NCBI RefSeq assembly: GCF_013178945.1
Contig: NZ_JABFDM010000007.1
Location: 186,001 to 250,000 of the forward strand
DNA: 64,000 nt
Direction of reading: 5' to 3'
Source: Bradyrhizobium aeschynomenes
GTDB taxonomy: Bacteria; Pseudomonadota; Alphaproteobacteria; Rhizobiales; Xanthobacteraceae
Under the pieces are notes generated by a model. It did no database searches and was not told the origin of the DNA. It worked only from the letters and a program-made list of their open reading frames with translations. A program made the translations under genes and the position numbers. This document shows positions 31,230-39,675 of the stretch, piece by piece (the first letter of the stretch is position 1; each line of letters starts with the position of its first letter).

Positions 31230-31859
31230 TCAGACCGCGGCTGCACCCTCGCCCTTCAACCGCGCCACCTCGGCCTCGAGCTCTGCAATCCTCGCGTCCC
31301 GAACGGCCAGTGCTTCCGCGACGTCAGCCGCGTCGAACTTCTGTGGAATGTGCTGCGGGCAGTTGGTGTCCCACGCCTCGATCGTGAACAGGATGACCTG
31401 CTCCGGCCGCGCCCGATAATTGCCGGGCATCAAGGACGCCGTCAGCGCGGCATCATCCTCGACCACGCGCGCCGTGCCCCAGATCTTCACCCTCCGCCGG
31501 TGCGCGTAGTCCATCACGAAGATGTACGCCCGCGCATTCTCCGACAGATTGCCCTGCGTGATGTACTGCCGGTTGCCGCTGTAGTCGGCGAACGCCAGCG
31601 TGCGGCTGTCGAGCACCTTGAGAAAGCCCTTCGGTCCGCCGCGATGCTGGATGTAGGGCTGGCCGTCGGCCGAGGCGGTGGCGAGATAGAAGCTCGTGGC
31701 CTCGGCGAGGCGGCCGGCGAGATCGGCGTCGACCTCGCGGCGCCAGCCGCGGCTCTCCATCCGGGCATAGCTCTCGCGCGACCCCTTGCGCGCTTGGACC
31801 GCCTTCACTGCCGGCGAGAACACGACATCGATGGGCGGTTGGATGGCTGTCTGGGTCAT
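31230..31859 (-). CDS. Pyridoxamine 5'-phosphate oxidase-like FMN protein
   Basis: 209 residues from MTQTAIQPPIDVVFSPAVKA, with GGGAG 8 bp upstream. The split beta-barrel core is ATSFYLATASADGQPYIQHR, TLAFADYSGNRQYITQGNLS and RAYIFVMDYAHRRRVKIWGT. The last 25 residues form a coiled coil (RDARIAELEAEVARLKGE). Members of this group are flavoproteins of unknown substrate. It is divergent from a LysR gene, which probably controls it. Confidence 0.85.
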   Translation of the reverse strand: MTQTAIQPPIDVVFSPAVKAVQARKGSRESYARMESRGWRREVDADLAGRLAEATSFYLATASADGQPYIQHRGGPKGFLKVLDSRTLAFADYSGNRQYITQGNLSENARAYIFVMDYAHRRRVKIWGTARVVEDDAALTASLMPGNYRARPEQVILFTIEAWDTNCPQHIPQKFDAADVAEALAVRDARIAELEAEVARLKGEGAAAV

Positions 31860-31978
31860 GGCAATGACTCCCTGTCGATGCGGCAGCGGCTGCCGCTGCA
31901 CCGGAATATGGTCCGGAATCCCGCAAGAAATAATCAGGCGGCTTGACACTGGATCGTTGCGGATGTTGCAATAATCCC

Positions 31979-32863
31979 ATGGACCGCATCGATGCCATGC
32001 AGGCGTTCGTCACCGTCGCCGAGCTCAACGGCTTCGCGCCGGCGGCGCGCCGGCTGAAGCTGTCGCCCTCGGCCGTGACCCGCCTGGTCGCGGCGCTCGA
32101 AACGCATCTCGGCGTCCGCCTGCTGCAACGGACGACGCGCTCGGTGACGCTCACCGATTCCGGGCGGCGCTACCTCGCGCGCGCCAGTCGCATCCTCGCC
32201 GACCTCGCGGAAGCGGAGCTGGCGGCCGAGAGCGAGCGGCTGCAACCGGCCGGGCGGCTGGTCGTCTCCGCTCCCGTCGGCTTCGGCCGCCTGCATGTCG
32301 GCCCGGTCATGTCGGCCTATCTGAGCCGTTATGCCGACGTCTCCGCGGAGTTGCGTCTGGAGGACCGCATCATCAACCTGGTCGAGGACGGCATCGATTG
32401 CGCCGTACGCATCGGCCATCTCGGCGATTCCTCGCTCGTCGCCCGCCAGGTCGGCAGCATGCGGCGGATCGTGGTGGGCGCGCCCGCCTACTTCAAGGCG
32501 CATGGCGAGCCGCGGGCCCCGGAGGCGCTGGCCAGGCACCAGACCATCCAGTTCGGCCCGTGGCCGGACTGGCGTTTCGTCAAGGACGATCGCGAGCTGC
32601 GCATCCCGATCAGTCCGCGGCTCGTCACCAACAATGCCGACGCCGCGATCCAATACGCAGAGACAGGCGGCGGCGTGACGCGGGTGCTCGCCTATCAGGC
32701 CGAGGAGGCGCTGCATGGCGGTCGCCTCAAGCGCGTGCTTGCGAAATACGAGCAGCCGCCGCTGCCGATCCACATCGTATTTCCGAGCTCGCGGCTGCTG
32801 TCGGCCAAGGTCCGCGCCTTCATCGATCTGGTGACGGAAAGCTGCAACTGGCGCTTCGGGTGA
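31979..32863 (+). CDS. LysR family transcriptional regulator
   Basis: 294 residues from MDRIDAMQAFVTVAELNGFA. Residues 1-60 are the LysR winged helix (FAPAARRLKLSPSAVTRLVA). The rest is the two-lobed effector domain (PAGRLVVSAPVGFGRLHVGP). It resembles the AaeR/PecT-like cluster in which DRIDAM...F...V opens the protein. It diverges from the PPOX-like gene with 119 bp between the two starts. A TTGCGGATGTTGCAAT stretch 12 bp before its start contains TTGC-N6-GCAA and could be a LysR-type site. It ends 5 bp before the convergent thioesterase gene. Confidence 0.9.
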   Translation: MDRIDAMQAFVTVAELNGFAPAARRLKLSPSAVTRLVAALETHLGVRLLQRTTRSVTLTDSGRRYLARASRILADLAEAELAAESERLQPAGRLVVSAPVGFGRLHVGPVMSAYLSRYADVSAELRLEDRIINLVEDGIDCAVRIGHLGDSSLVARQVGSMRRIVVGAPAYFKAHGEPRAPEALARHQTIQFGPWPDWRFVKDDRELRIPISPRLVTNNADAAIQYAETGGGVTRVLAYQAEEALHGGRLKRVLAKYEQPPLPIHIVFPSSRLLSAKVRAFIDLVTESCNWRFG

Positions 32864-32868
32864 TCACG

Positions 32869-33309
32869 TCACGCAGGGGCGTCATGCCGCTTCGGCGTGA
32901 CGTGGAAGGTGGCATTGGCCCGCGCGATCACGACGTCGTCGGCGCGCACGAGGCAATGGGCGAACGAGACCGTCCGCCCGCTCTTGATGACGTCGCTCTC
33001 GACGCTGAGCCACTGCCCGATCCCGGCGCTGCCGATATAATCCACCGCGAGATTGATCGTGACCAGGGACACCTCCCAGCCCAGCGCCTGGGCGCAGCTG
33101 TAGCCCATCGCATTGTCGGCGAGCGACGCGATCAGGCCGCCATGGATCAGCCCGCGCGAATTGGTATGCGGTTTGGCGAGGCGCAGCCCGAGGATGACGG
33201 CCTTGTCGGTCTTCCTGGCATAGAGCGGCTCCCATGGATCGGTGAACGGGCTCTTGCGGAAATGCGGTTCGAATCCGGCGGGAATGCTGCTCATGCGCGT
33301 CTCGATCAT
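32869..33309 (-). CDS. Hotdog-fold thioesterase, PaaI family
   Basis: 146 residues; the start is uncertain because neither ATG 33309 nor ATG 33294 has a strong ribosome site. The hotdog core is SRGLIHGGLIASLADNAMGY (about residues 51-70), with the HGG and catalytic Asp pattern of PaaI-type acyl-CoA thioesterases. VTINLAVDYIGSAGIGQWL and GRTVSFAHCLVRADD follow. It hydrolyses an acyl- or aryl-CoA to the acid and CoA. The context (CoA-linked aromatic catabolism on both sides) suits an aryl-CoA, but this is inference. Confidence 0.83.
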   Translation of the reverse strand: MIETRMSSIPAGFEPHFRKSPFTDPWEPLYARKTDKAVILGLRLAKPHTNSRGLIHGGLIASLADNAMGYSCAQALGWEVSLVTINLAVDYIGSAGIGQWLSVESDVIKSGRTVSFAHCLVRADDVVIARANATFHVTPKRHDAPA

Positions 33310-33711
33310 TGCTGGTGATGTCTACAGTCAACGATGTCTGCGCGCGTTTTGCACCGCCTACAAAGTTTCAAACGACTTTTGCGCCGATGTTTGAAACGTT
33401 GCGCGCCGACGCGGAGACGGACCGCGCGCATGATGTCGCAGTCGGAGCTTGGCGGTCAGGCGCATGGAGCAATCTCATGGTGTGTCGATGACATCGCACA
33501 ATTTTGGGTGCAGTGTAAATCCTTAACGTGTTAAGGAAAAATCGTGCACCTGCAACTTTCGTCTGCCATACTGACGCCGGCCGCAGCGACAGGCTCCGCT
33601 TGGCGCGTGCAGCGGTGGCAAGCCTGCCGTCACGCTTGCAATGATGCTTATATGCTATAACAATGAAGCAAAGGGCCCTCGAAGGCTCAACCGATGGAAG
33701 GAGACGATTCG
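33310..33711. other. About 400-bp divergent gap between thioesterase and TRAP genes
   Basis: No gene is supported. It contains the paired palindromes described at 33365-33397, and close to the TRAP gene an AT-rich stretch (CTTATATGCTATAAC, about 33648-33662) that may be a promoter -10 region. The base composition is less GC-rich than the coding neighbours. Confidence 0.5.
33365..33397. promoter_or_regulatory. Pair of GTTTSAAAC palindromes, candidate operator
   Basis: GTTTCAAAC at 33365-33373 and GTTTGAAAC at 33389-33397 are each palindromic around one base and are exact reverse complements of each other. Their centres are 24 bp apart, close to two and a quarter helical turns. They lie between the divergent thioesterase and dctP genes. 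A dimeric regulator binding cooperatively is plausible; its identity is unknown. Confidence 0.6.
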
Positions 33712-34728
33712 ATGAGGAAGACGCTTCTGGCGTTGGCGCTGGCTGCCGGTGTGACTCCCGCTCTTGCGCAGGACAAGACGTTCGAATTGAAGATTTCCCA
33801 CTGGGTGCCGGCGAGCCATCCGCTGCAAAAGGCGCTGGAGGACTGGGCCGCGTCGGTCGAGAAGGCTTCCGGCGGCACGATCAAGGGCAAGGTGTTCCCG
33901 GCCCAGCAGCTCGGCAAGGCATTCGACCATTACGACATGGCGCGTGACGGCATCGCCGACGTGACCTATGTGAACCCCGGCTATCAGCCCGGCCGTTTCC
34001 CGATCATCGGCGCCGGCGAGCTGCCGTTCCTGATCTCCGACGCCAAGGGCGGCTCGGAAGGTCTCGATGCCTGGTATCGCAAGTACGCCGAGAAGGAGAT
34101 GAAGGACGTCAAATATTGCCTCGCCTTCGTCCATACTCCCTCCGCCTTCCATACGAGGACCAAGAAGGTCGTCTTGCCCGAGGACGTCAAGGGCATGAAG
34201 ATCCGCCCGGCGGATGCGACGATCGCCAATTTCGTCACTCTGCTCGGCGGCACCAACGTGCAGTCGTCCGCGCCTGAAGTGCGCGACATCATCGAGCGCG
34301 GCGTCGCCGACGGCGTCACCTTCCCGGCAGGATCGCTGGTGCTGTTCGGCGTCGACAAGGTCACCAAATATCACATGGACGCGCCGTTCTACGTGACGAC
34401 CTTCGTCTTCGTCATGAACAAGGACAAGTACAACCAGATGTCGGCGATGCAGAAGAAGGCGATCGACGACAACTGCAACACGGAAGCGGCCGGCCGCGTC
34501 GGCGAGCCCTGGGGCAAGTTCGAGGACGCCGGCGTGGACAAGATCAAGGCCGAGTCCGGCCAGGAGGTCTACAAGCTGACGCCGGAGCAGACCGCTGCCT
34601 GGAAGAAGGCCTCCGAGCCGCTGTTCAAGACCTGGGCCGACGGCGTCAAGAAGACCGGCATCGACGCCGACGCCGCCATGACCGAGCTGAAGGCCTCGCT
34701 CGCCAAGTACAAAGCGCTGGCGCAGTAG
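33712..34728 (+). CDS. dctP: TRAP transporter solute-binding protein (DctP)
   Basis: 338 residues from MRKTLLALALAAGVTPALAQ, a clean signal peptide; AAGGAGA lies 8 bp upstream of ATG 33712. The mature part opens DKTFELKISHWVPASHPLQK and includes GMKIRPADATIANFVTLLGG (about residue 165), the site of the conserved arginine that holds the substrate carboxylate in DctP proteins. It delivers an organic acid to the DctQM permease. The adjacent DUF3237 gene and aromatic gene clusters suggest an aromatic or related acid. Confidence 0.93.
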   Translation: MRKTLLALALAAGVTPALAQDKTFELKISHWVPASHPLQKALEDWAASVEKASGGTIKGKVFPAQQLGKAFDHYDMARDGIADVTYVNPGYQPGRFPIIGAGELPFLISDAKGGSEGLDAWYRKYAEKEMKDVKYCLAFVHTPSAFHTRTKKVVLPEDVKGMKIRPADATIANFVTLLGGTNVQSSAPEVRDIIERGVADGVTFPAGSLVLFGVDKVTKYHMDAPFYVTTFVFVMNKDKYNQMSAMQKKAIDDNCNTEAAGRVGEPWGKFEDAGVDKIKAESGQEVYKLTPEQTAAWKKASEPLFKTWADGVKKTGIDADAAMTELKASLAKYKALAQ

Positions 34729-34768
34729 GTCTGATTGTCACCCAAGCTATTGCGCGGCAGACGGTGCG

Positions 34769-34943
34769 CCCCCTCTCCCCGTTCTTCACGGGGAGAGGGC
34801 TGGGGTGAGGGGCAGCGGCACGGGCAGTGCTCGCGGCTGGACCTCTACCCCTCCATCCGCGTGTTGCCGGGCGGCTGCCCCTCACCCCAACCCTCTCCCC
34901 GCCCGACCGAAGCTTCGCTTCGCCCTGGCGGGGCGAGGGGGCC
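34769..34943. repeat. Palindromic intergenic repeat, family D (CCCTCTCCCC...GGGGAGAGGG), copy 1
   Basis: CCCTCTCCCCG at 34771 pairs with CGGGGAGAGGG at 34789-34799 across a short loop. GGGGTGAGGGGCAGC and its mirror GCTGCCCCTCACCCC follow further on. It lies between dctP and dctQ, so a strong hairpin separates the binding protein from the permease genes; this arrangement often lowers expression of the distal genes. Confidence 0.8.
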
Positions 34944-35007
34944 CACTGCCTGCTGCGCAGCAGCTCGCTTTAATCTCTCAGACCTTTGACGCTAGAACGG
35001 GGACGCC

Positions 35008-35517
35008 ATGCAGCGCGCCTTCATGGACCGGATCATCGACGGGATCGAGTGGATCGCCGCGTTCTTCGTCGGCATCGTCGCGCTCGACATCTTTCTGTCG
35101 GTGCTGCTGCGCAACACGATGAACTACGCGATCCCGGACTCGTTCGACATCGGGCGCATGCTGCTCGGCATCCTGATCTTCTGGGGCATTGCTGCGACGT
35201 CGTATCGCGGCACCCACATCACGGTCGATCTGATCTGGGGCAATGTCGGCCCGCGCTACCAGCGCTGGATCGACATCTTCGCCACGCTGGTGTTGCTGTT
35301 CGTCGTCACCGTGCAGACCTGGACCCTGTTCGACAAGGTGCGCGGCACCTATGAGGACAACGTCCTCACCTACGATCTGCACATGCCGACCTGGCCGTTC
35401 TTCGCCATCGCCTGGATCGGCGACGTCTCGGCGGTGCTTCTCATCGCCATCCGAACCTATCGCCTGATCTTCCACCCCGAGGAGATTCATGACCCTCACG
35501 TCAAGCCCACGGAGTAG
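35008..35517 (+). CDS. dctQ: TRAP transporter small permease (DctQ)
   Basis: 169 residues with four hydrophobic helices, the DctQ standard. The first is IEWIAAFFVGIVALDIFLSV (about residues 13-32), followed by a basic residue in LLRNTMNYAIP. The typical IFWGIAATSYRGTHITVDLI part is near residue 57. It pairs with DctM, whose gene starts 6 bp later, in the inner membrane. Confidence 0.92.
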   Translation: MQRAFMDRIIDGIEWIAAFFVGIVALDIFLSVLLRNTMNYAIPDSFDIGRMLLGILIFWGIAATSYRGTHITVDLIWGNVGPRYQRWIDIFATLVLLFVVTVQTWTLFDKVRGTYEDNVLTYDLHMPTWPFFAIAWIGDVSAVLLIAIRTYRLIFHPEEIHDPHVKPTE

Positions 35518-35523
35518 CGCCGC

Positions 35524-36840
35524 ATGAGCACGGATGCGGTTGCCGTCATCGGCTTCGTTGCGCTGTTCGCGCTGATGCTGCTGCGCGTGCCCGTCGGCAT
35601 GGCGATGGGGCTCGTCGGCGTCTCCGGCTTTGCCTATCTCGTCAACGGCACGGCGGCGCTGAAGCTGGTCGGCCAGACCTCGATGCGCACGGTCACGGAC
35701 TACACGTTCGGCGTGATCCCGATGTTTCTCCTGATGGGAACGTTCGTGTCCAACTCCGGCATGAGCCGCGAGCTGTTCCGCGCCGCCAACGGCTTCGTCG
35801 GTCATCTTAGAGGCGGCCTCGGCATCGCGACGGTGGCGGCCTGCGGCGGCTTCGCCGCGATCTGCGGCTCGTCGGTGGCGACCGCCGCGACGTTCTCCGC
35901 GGTGGCCTATCCCGAGATGCGCCGCTTCGGCTATCCGCAATCCTTCGCCACCGGCGTCATCGCCGCCGGCGGCACCCTGGGCGCGATGCTGCCGCCGTCG
36001 ACGGTGCTCGCGGTCTACGGCATCATCACCGAGCAGGACATCGGCAAGCTGTTCATCGCCGGCATCATTCCGGGGCTCCTGGCGATGACCATGTACATGA
36101 TCACCATCACGGTGATCGGCCGCGTCAGGCCGGACTTCCTGCCGAAGGGCGAGGCGCCGCCGTGGTCCGAGCGCATCAAGGGTCTGAAAGGCATCTGGGC
36201 GCCGATGCTGCTGTTCCTGTTCGTGATCGGCGGTCTCTATGGTCTGCCCTTCCTGCCGCGCTTTACGCCGACCGAGGCCGGCGGCGTCGGCGCCACCGGT
36301 GCGTTCCTGATCGGGGTGTTCACCGGGCGGCTCGACAAGGAGAAGATCCTGGCCTCGCTGCTGCAGGCGACGCGCACGGCGGCTGCCGTGTTCACGGTGC
36401 TGATCGGCGCGCTGATCTTCGGCTACTTCCTCACGGTGACGCAGACGCCGCAGAAGGTGACGGAGTTCCTCACCGGCCTCGGCCTCGGGCCGTATGGCGT
36501 GCTGGCGCTGATCATGGTGATGTATCTCGTGCTCGGCTGCCTGATGGATGCCATGGCGATGATCATCCTGACCGTGCCGATCATCTTCCCTGTCATCCAG
36601 CATCTCGGCTTCGATCCGATCTGGTTCGGCGTCATCATCGTGATGACCGTCGAGCTCGGCCTGATCCATCCGCCGGTCGGCATGAACGTCTTTGTCATCA
36701 AGAGCGTGGTCAAGGACGTGTCGTTCTCGACCATCTTCAAGGGCGTGCTGCCGTTCGTCGCCACCGACCTGATCCGGCTGGTGATCCTGATCGCCTTCCC
36801 GCTGCTCGCCACCTGGCTTCCGCAACAAATGGCCCGCTGA
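35524..36840 (+). CDS. dctM: TRAP transporter large permease (DctM)
   Basis: 438 residues with about 12 hydrophobic segments. It has family features RVPVGMAMGLVGVSGFAYL near the start, GGTLGAMLPPSTVLAVYG (about residue 152) and LIHPPVGMNVFVIKSV (about 380). It moves the substrate using an ion gradient, with DctQ and DctP. Its stop overlaps the start of the DUF3237 gene (ATGA at 36838-36842), so the latter is translationally coupled. Confidence 0.93.
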   Translation: MSTDAVAVIGFVALFALMLLRVPVGMAMGLVGVSGFAYLVNGTAALKLVGQTSMRTVTDYTFGVIPMFLLMGTFVSNSGMSRELFRAANGFVGHLRGGLGIATVAACGGFAAICGSSVATAATFSAVAYPEMRRFGYPQSFATGVIAAGGTLGAMLPPSTVLAVYGIITEQDIGKLFIAGIIPGLLAMTMYMITITVIGRVRPDFLPKGEAPPWSERIKGLKGIWAPMLLFLFVIGGLYGLPFLPRFTPTEAGGVGATGAFLIGVFTGRLDKEKILASLLQATRTAAAVFTVLIGALIFGYFLTVTQTPQKVTEFLTGLGLGPYGVLALIMVMYLVLGCLMDAMAMIILTVPIIFPVIQHLGFDPIWFGVIIVMTVELGLIHPPVGMNVFVIKSVVKDVSFSTIFKGVLPFVATDLIRLVILIAFPLLATWLPQQMAR

Positions 36841-37319
36841 TGACGACGCCCGCTCTCGAGACCCGCTACGTCTTCACCCTCACCGTGATGATCGGCGCCG
36901 TCACCTCGGCCGGCGAAACCGGCATCGGCGTGCGCCGGATCATCCCGATCCATGGCGGAGAGGTGAAGGGGCCCGGCCTGAACGGAGAGGGCGTCAGCGG
37001 CCGGATCTGCAATTTCGGCGCCGACTTCCAGGTCATCCGCCCCAACGAGCTGATCGACCTCGAGGCCAAATACGCCTTCGAGACCGACGACGGCGCCACC
37101 ATCTATGTCGAAAACCGCGGCATCCGCTTCGGGCCGGTCGACCTCTTGCAGAAGCTCAAGCGCGGCGAGGCTGTCGATCCCAAACGGATCTACTTCCGCA
37201 CCCACCCGCGCTTCGAGACCGGCCACGACAGATATCGCTGGCTGATGGAGCACGTCTTCATCGGCTCGGCGGCGCGGCACGCGGACCGCGTCATCATCGA
37301 CGTGCACGTGGTGTTGTAG
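36840..37319 (+). CDS. DUF3237 family protein
   Basis: 159 residues, soluble. It begins MTTPALETRYVFTLTVMIGA and has the family pattern RRIIPIHGGEVKGPGLNGEG (about residues 33-52), TDDGATIYVENRGIRFGPV and YFRTHPRFETG. DUF3237 proteins form a small beta-barrel of unknown function and are often coded next to transporters or aromatic catabolic genes. The ATGA overlap with dctM ties it to the transporter. It may act on the imported compound. Confidence 0.85.
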   Translation: MTTPALETRYVFTLTVMIGAVTSAGETGIGVRRIIPIHGGEVKGPGLNGEGVSGRICNFGADFQVIRPNELIDLEAKYAFETDDGATIYVENRGIRFGPVDLLQKLKRGEAVDPKRIYFRTHPRFETGHDRYRWLMEHVFIGSAARHADRVIIDVHVVL

Positions 37320-37386
37320 GCCCGGCTGCTTGCGTAGTGCGATCGCATCAGGCGGCCTGAGTTTGGCGGTCGCCTGTCTCCACGTC

Positions 37387-37470
37387 GTCATGGCCGGGCT
37401 TGTCCCGGGCATCCACGTCCTCCGGCATGCGTAGAACGACGTGGATGCCCGGGACAAGCCCGGGCATGAC
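37387..37470. repeat. Palindromic intergenic repeat, family C, copy 3
   Basis: GTCATGGCCGGGCTTGTCCC is mirrored by GGGACAAGCCCGGGCATGAC, with a CATCCACGTC / GACGTGGATG core. Almost identical to the 8338 copy. It lies in the convergent gap between the DUF3237 and exported-protein genes. Confidence 0.87.
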
Positions 37471-37530
37471 GGAGCTATTGGCTGACCGGGTCGTTCGTCG
37501 CAACAGCTTCGTATTCGGCAAGGCCGGCGA

Positions 37531-37857
37531 CTAATCCTCGTCGTCCCAGCTCGACGCCCGGCCGTAGCCGTCGTGGTCGCAATTGCGGTAGTGGCGCGCC
37601 GGCACGTAGCGGTAACGCTCGTAGCCGTAGCCGTCATACGCCGCGTCGCGGTAGTGGGACCGGTACACCGGAGCCGGCTCATAGGCTTGCGCTTCCGACG
37701 CGATGGCGCCGCCGACGAGAGCGCCGACCAGGAGACCACCGATCAGCGCCGCATTGCGCCCGTCATGCGCCTGAGCCGGCGCCGCGCCGGCGAGCAGGGT
37801 GGCGGTCACGGCAAGCGCGGCAACGCCGCCAGCAAGAGAATTCTTCAGCGAAACCAT
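37531..37857 (-). CDS. Small exported Tyr/Arg-rich protein with glycine-zipper-like segment
   Basis: 108 residues from MVSLKNSLAGGVAALAVTAT, with GGAGGGGACC just upstream. Residues 1-30 are a Sec signal peptide (AAPAQA-HD). Residues 35-52 (NAALIGGLLVGALVGGAI) form a glycine-zipper-like hydrophobic stretch. The rest is tyrosine- and arginine-rich with repeated GYGYERYRY-like phrases and an acidic end (SSWDDED). It resembles many small envelope proteins of rhizobia, whose functions are unknown. Confidence 0.75.
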   Translation of the reverse strand: MVSLKNSLAGGVAALAVTATLLAGAAPAQAHDGRNAALIGGLLVGALVGGAIASEAQAYEPAPVYRSHYRDAAYDGYGYERYRYVPARHYRNCDHDGYGRASSWDDED

Positions 37858-38074
37858 GGTCCCCTCCATTGGGAAGTGTGGTGACGGCAGACGTTCTACG
37901 GCGTGCGCATTGAAGCCACCCTGAATGCGACGTTGTCGGCCGTTCATTTGCGGAGCCGGCGCAGAGCCCTGGCATCGGGCCGATGCATCACCTCGATCGT
38001 GCATTGGATCATTCGACGCCCTGGCCAGGCGTGAGTAAGCCGTTAGATGAGTGAGATCGTCGACCCATCCACGG

Positions 38075-38174
38075 GTCATTCCGGGGCGGGCCGCGAAGCG
38101 GCACGAGCCCGGAATCCATACTCCCGATGGTGGTTATGGATTCCGGGCTCGCCCTGCGGGCGCCCCGGAATGAC
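38075..38174. repeat. Palindromic intergenic repeat, family B, copy 3
   Basis: GTCATTCCGGGGCGGGCCGC mirrors CCTGCGGGCGCCCCGGAATGAC, around AGCCCGGAATCC / GGATTCCGGGCT. Confidence 0.87.
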
Positions 38175-38439
38175 GAGAGGAGATATGTCGCGACTGTGAA
38201 GTCGATCCGATGGCGCCGTTTGTGAATTCTGTAAAATAAAAATATCTTGCGATTTATCGGAAATCGTGATCATCTCCCCCCATCCCGTCCCAAGCCGAGG
38301 GGCGTTGCGCGCGATCGTCACGACACGCGGGGCGGGGAGCGGTGGCCGCGATCATGCCGCAGCGTGGGCTTTGCTCGCGCGGACGAACGGCGTGACGCGG
38401 ACGTGAAGTCGCAGCGTGCTGGCACCCCGATGCTGGTGT

Positions 38440-38650
38440 CCCGCGCAATGCGTAAGCATTGTCGCGAATGGTGGCCAACAAGCCCGGCGCACCAGGCAGA
38501 CTGCGTATAAGCGTGAAGACCATCGCGCAGGGAAGGCCGGGCGTTCTCCGGCTGCACCTGTGGTACCTGCCGCCTGCATTTTTTTCGCAGGCGGGCCGCA
38601 GGCGTCAGTCGGCGCCTGGCCTTCCCTGCGCCCTCTGCACCAGAGGGTGA
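38440..38650. ncRNA. Structured multi-hairpin element, candidate ncRNA or repeat
   Basis: A 19-bp long-range stem pairs 38525-38543 (GCGCAGGGAAGGCCGGGCG) with 38613-38631 (CGCCTGGCCTTCCCTGCGC), perfect except for one G-U pair. Inside, CCGCCTGC (38570-38577) pairs with GCAGGCGG (38587-38594) across a T-rich loop. To the right is CCCTCTG-CAC-CAGAGGG (38631-38647). To the left is CAATGC-GTAA-GCATTG (38446-38461). From memory, sequences of this kind recur between genes in Bradyrhizobium and Rhodopseudomonas. The folding is evident; transcription and strand are unknown. Confidence 0.5.
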
Positions 38651-38829
38651 ACGAGATCAGCAAACCCGGGCGCGAATTCGCCGCGGGAATGCCGCATCAT
38701 GTCATTTGCCTTTGCGCTGATGCGTCTTACGATGCCGCCCGCACGCCTCATGTAGTTCATTCGAGGCACCGTCCATTTTGCATTGCACAACACGATCTCA
38801 GGCGCCGCTTATTGACTCCTGCCGAGATC

Positions 38830-38844
38830 GTTATAAAACATAAC
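38830..38844. promoter_or_regulatory. AT-rich palindrome before the cou-like genes
   Basis: GTTAT-AAAAC-ATAAC has perfect 5-bp arms and sits 27 bp before the crotonase start, downstream of a TTGACT hexamer (38812-38817). It overlaps the region where a -10 box would be, so a repressor here would block transcription. AT-rich palindromes also precede the MarR gene at 49131-49153. Confidence 0.5.
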
Positions 38845-38870
38845 TATTCTGAACAGGACACAATCAAGCG

Positions 38871-39674
38871 ATGGGAAACGCCGACACCGCCACGCCAGCG
38901 GGCGATCCGTCTCTGCTGCAGATCGAACAGCAGGGCGCCGTCCTGACGATCGGGCTCAACCGTCCCGCCAAGCGCAATGCGCTCAATGACGGCATCATCC
39001 TCGCGATCGGCGACTGCTTCACGAGCCTGCCCGACGACGTCCGCTGCGTCGTGATCCACGGCCTCGGCGACAATTTCTCCTCCGGCCTCGATCTGTCCGA
39101 GTTGCGCGAGCGCGACGCCACCGAAGGCCTCCAGCATTCGCAGATGTGGCATCGCGTGTTCGACCGCATCCAATATTGCCGCGTGCCGGTGATCGCCGCG
39201 CTGAAGGGCGCCGTCATCGGCGGCGGCCTCGAGCTCGCCTGCGCCGCGCATATTCGCGTCGCCGAGCCCTCGGCCTATTTCGCGCTGCCCGAGGGCCAGC
39301 GCGGCATCTTCGTCGGCGGCGGCGGCTCGGTCCGATTGCCGCGCCTGATCGGCGTCGCCCGCATGATGGACATGATGCTGACCGGCCGCGTCTACTCGGC
39401 CACCGAAGGCTCGTCCTACGGCTTCGCGCAATATCTCGTCGACGCCGGTGCCTCGATGACCAAGGCGCTGGAGCTAGCGGCCAAGATCGCGGGCAACGCG
39501 CCGCTGACGAACTTCGCCGTGCTGCAGGCCTTGCCGATGATCGCCGAGGCGAATCCGCAGACCGGGCTGCTGATGGAATCGCTGATGGCCACCGTCGCGC
39601 AGAGCGACAAGGAGGCCAAGAGTCGTATCCGCGCCTTCCTCGATCACAAGACCGCAAAAGTGAAGCCGACGTGA
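38871..39674 (+). CDS. couB: Crotonase-family hydroxycinnamoyl-CoA hydratase, CouB-like
   Basis: 267 residues. Oxyanion-hole segments are GDNFSSGLDLSEL (about 62-74) and GAVIGGGLELACAAHIRVAE (about 108-127). The first catalytic Glu is present (ALPEGQRGIF); the second position is Asp (MMDMMLTG). It is followed 1 bp later by an aryl-CoA ligase gene. The gene pair and neighbourhood match what I recall of couB-couA in Rhodopseudomonas palustris, where it acts on p-coumaroyl-CoA. It hydrates the side-chain double bond, with or without retro-aldol cleavage. The symbol is provisional. Confidence 0.75.
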   Translation: MGNADTATPAGDPSLLQIEQQGAVLTIGLNRPAKRNALNDGIILAIGDCFTSLPDDVRCVVIHGLGDNFSSGLDLSELRERDATEGLQHSQMWHRVFDRIQYCRVPVIAALKGAVIGGGLELACAAHIRVAEPSAYFALPEGQRGIFVGGGGSVRLPRLIGVARMMDMMLTGRVYSATEGSSYGFAQYLVDAGASMTKALELAAKIAGNAPLTNFAVLQALPMIAEANPQTGLLMESLMATVAQSDKEAKSRIRAFLDHKTAKVKPT

Positions 39675-39675
39675 C

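Larger units (their letters stand above)
37858..38870. other. About 1-kb gap: repeats and structured element, no gene
   Basis: Overlapping short ORFs occur on both strands, but none has a ribosome site or a recognisable product. The content is one family B repeat (38075-38174), a multi-hairpin element (about 38440-38650), and the promoter region of the downstream crotonase gene with an AT-rich palindrome at 38830. Confidence 0.6.

Noticed and set aside
34771..34799. Rho-independent terminator between dctP and dctQ
   Set aside because: The hairpin is strong but has no T-run on the plus strand and belongs to a repeat family; the TRAP genes are probably still one unit.
34978..36828. A 616-codon minus-strand frame opposite dctQ and dctM
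   Set aside because: Shadow of two clear TRAP permease genes; the product is hydrophilic and His/Asp/Arg-rich without motif.
38416..38946. Plus-strand ORF of 176 codons before the crotonase gene
   Set aside because: It runs through several hairpins and a promoter region, has Cys/Arg/Pro-rich sequence and no ribosome site; the region is better explained as a structured non-coding element.
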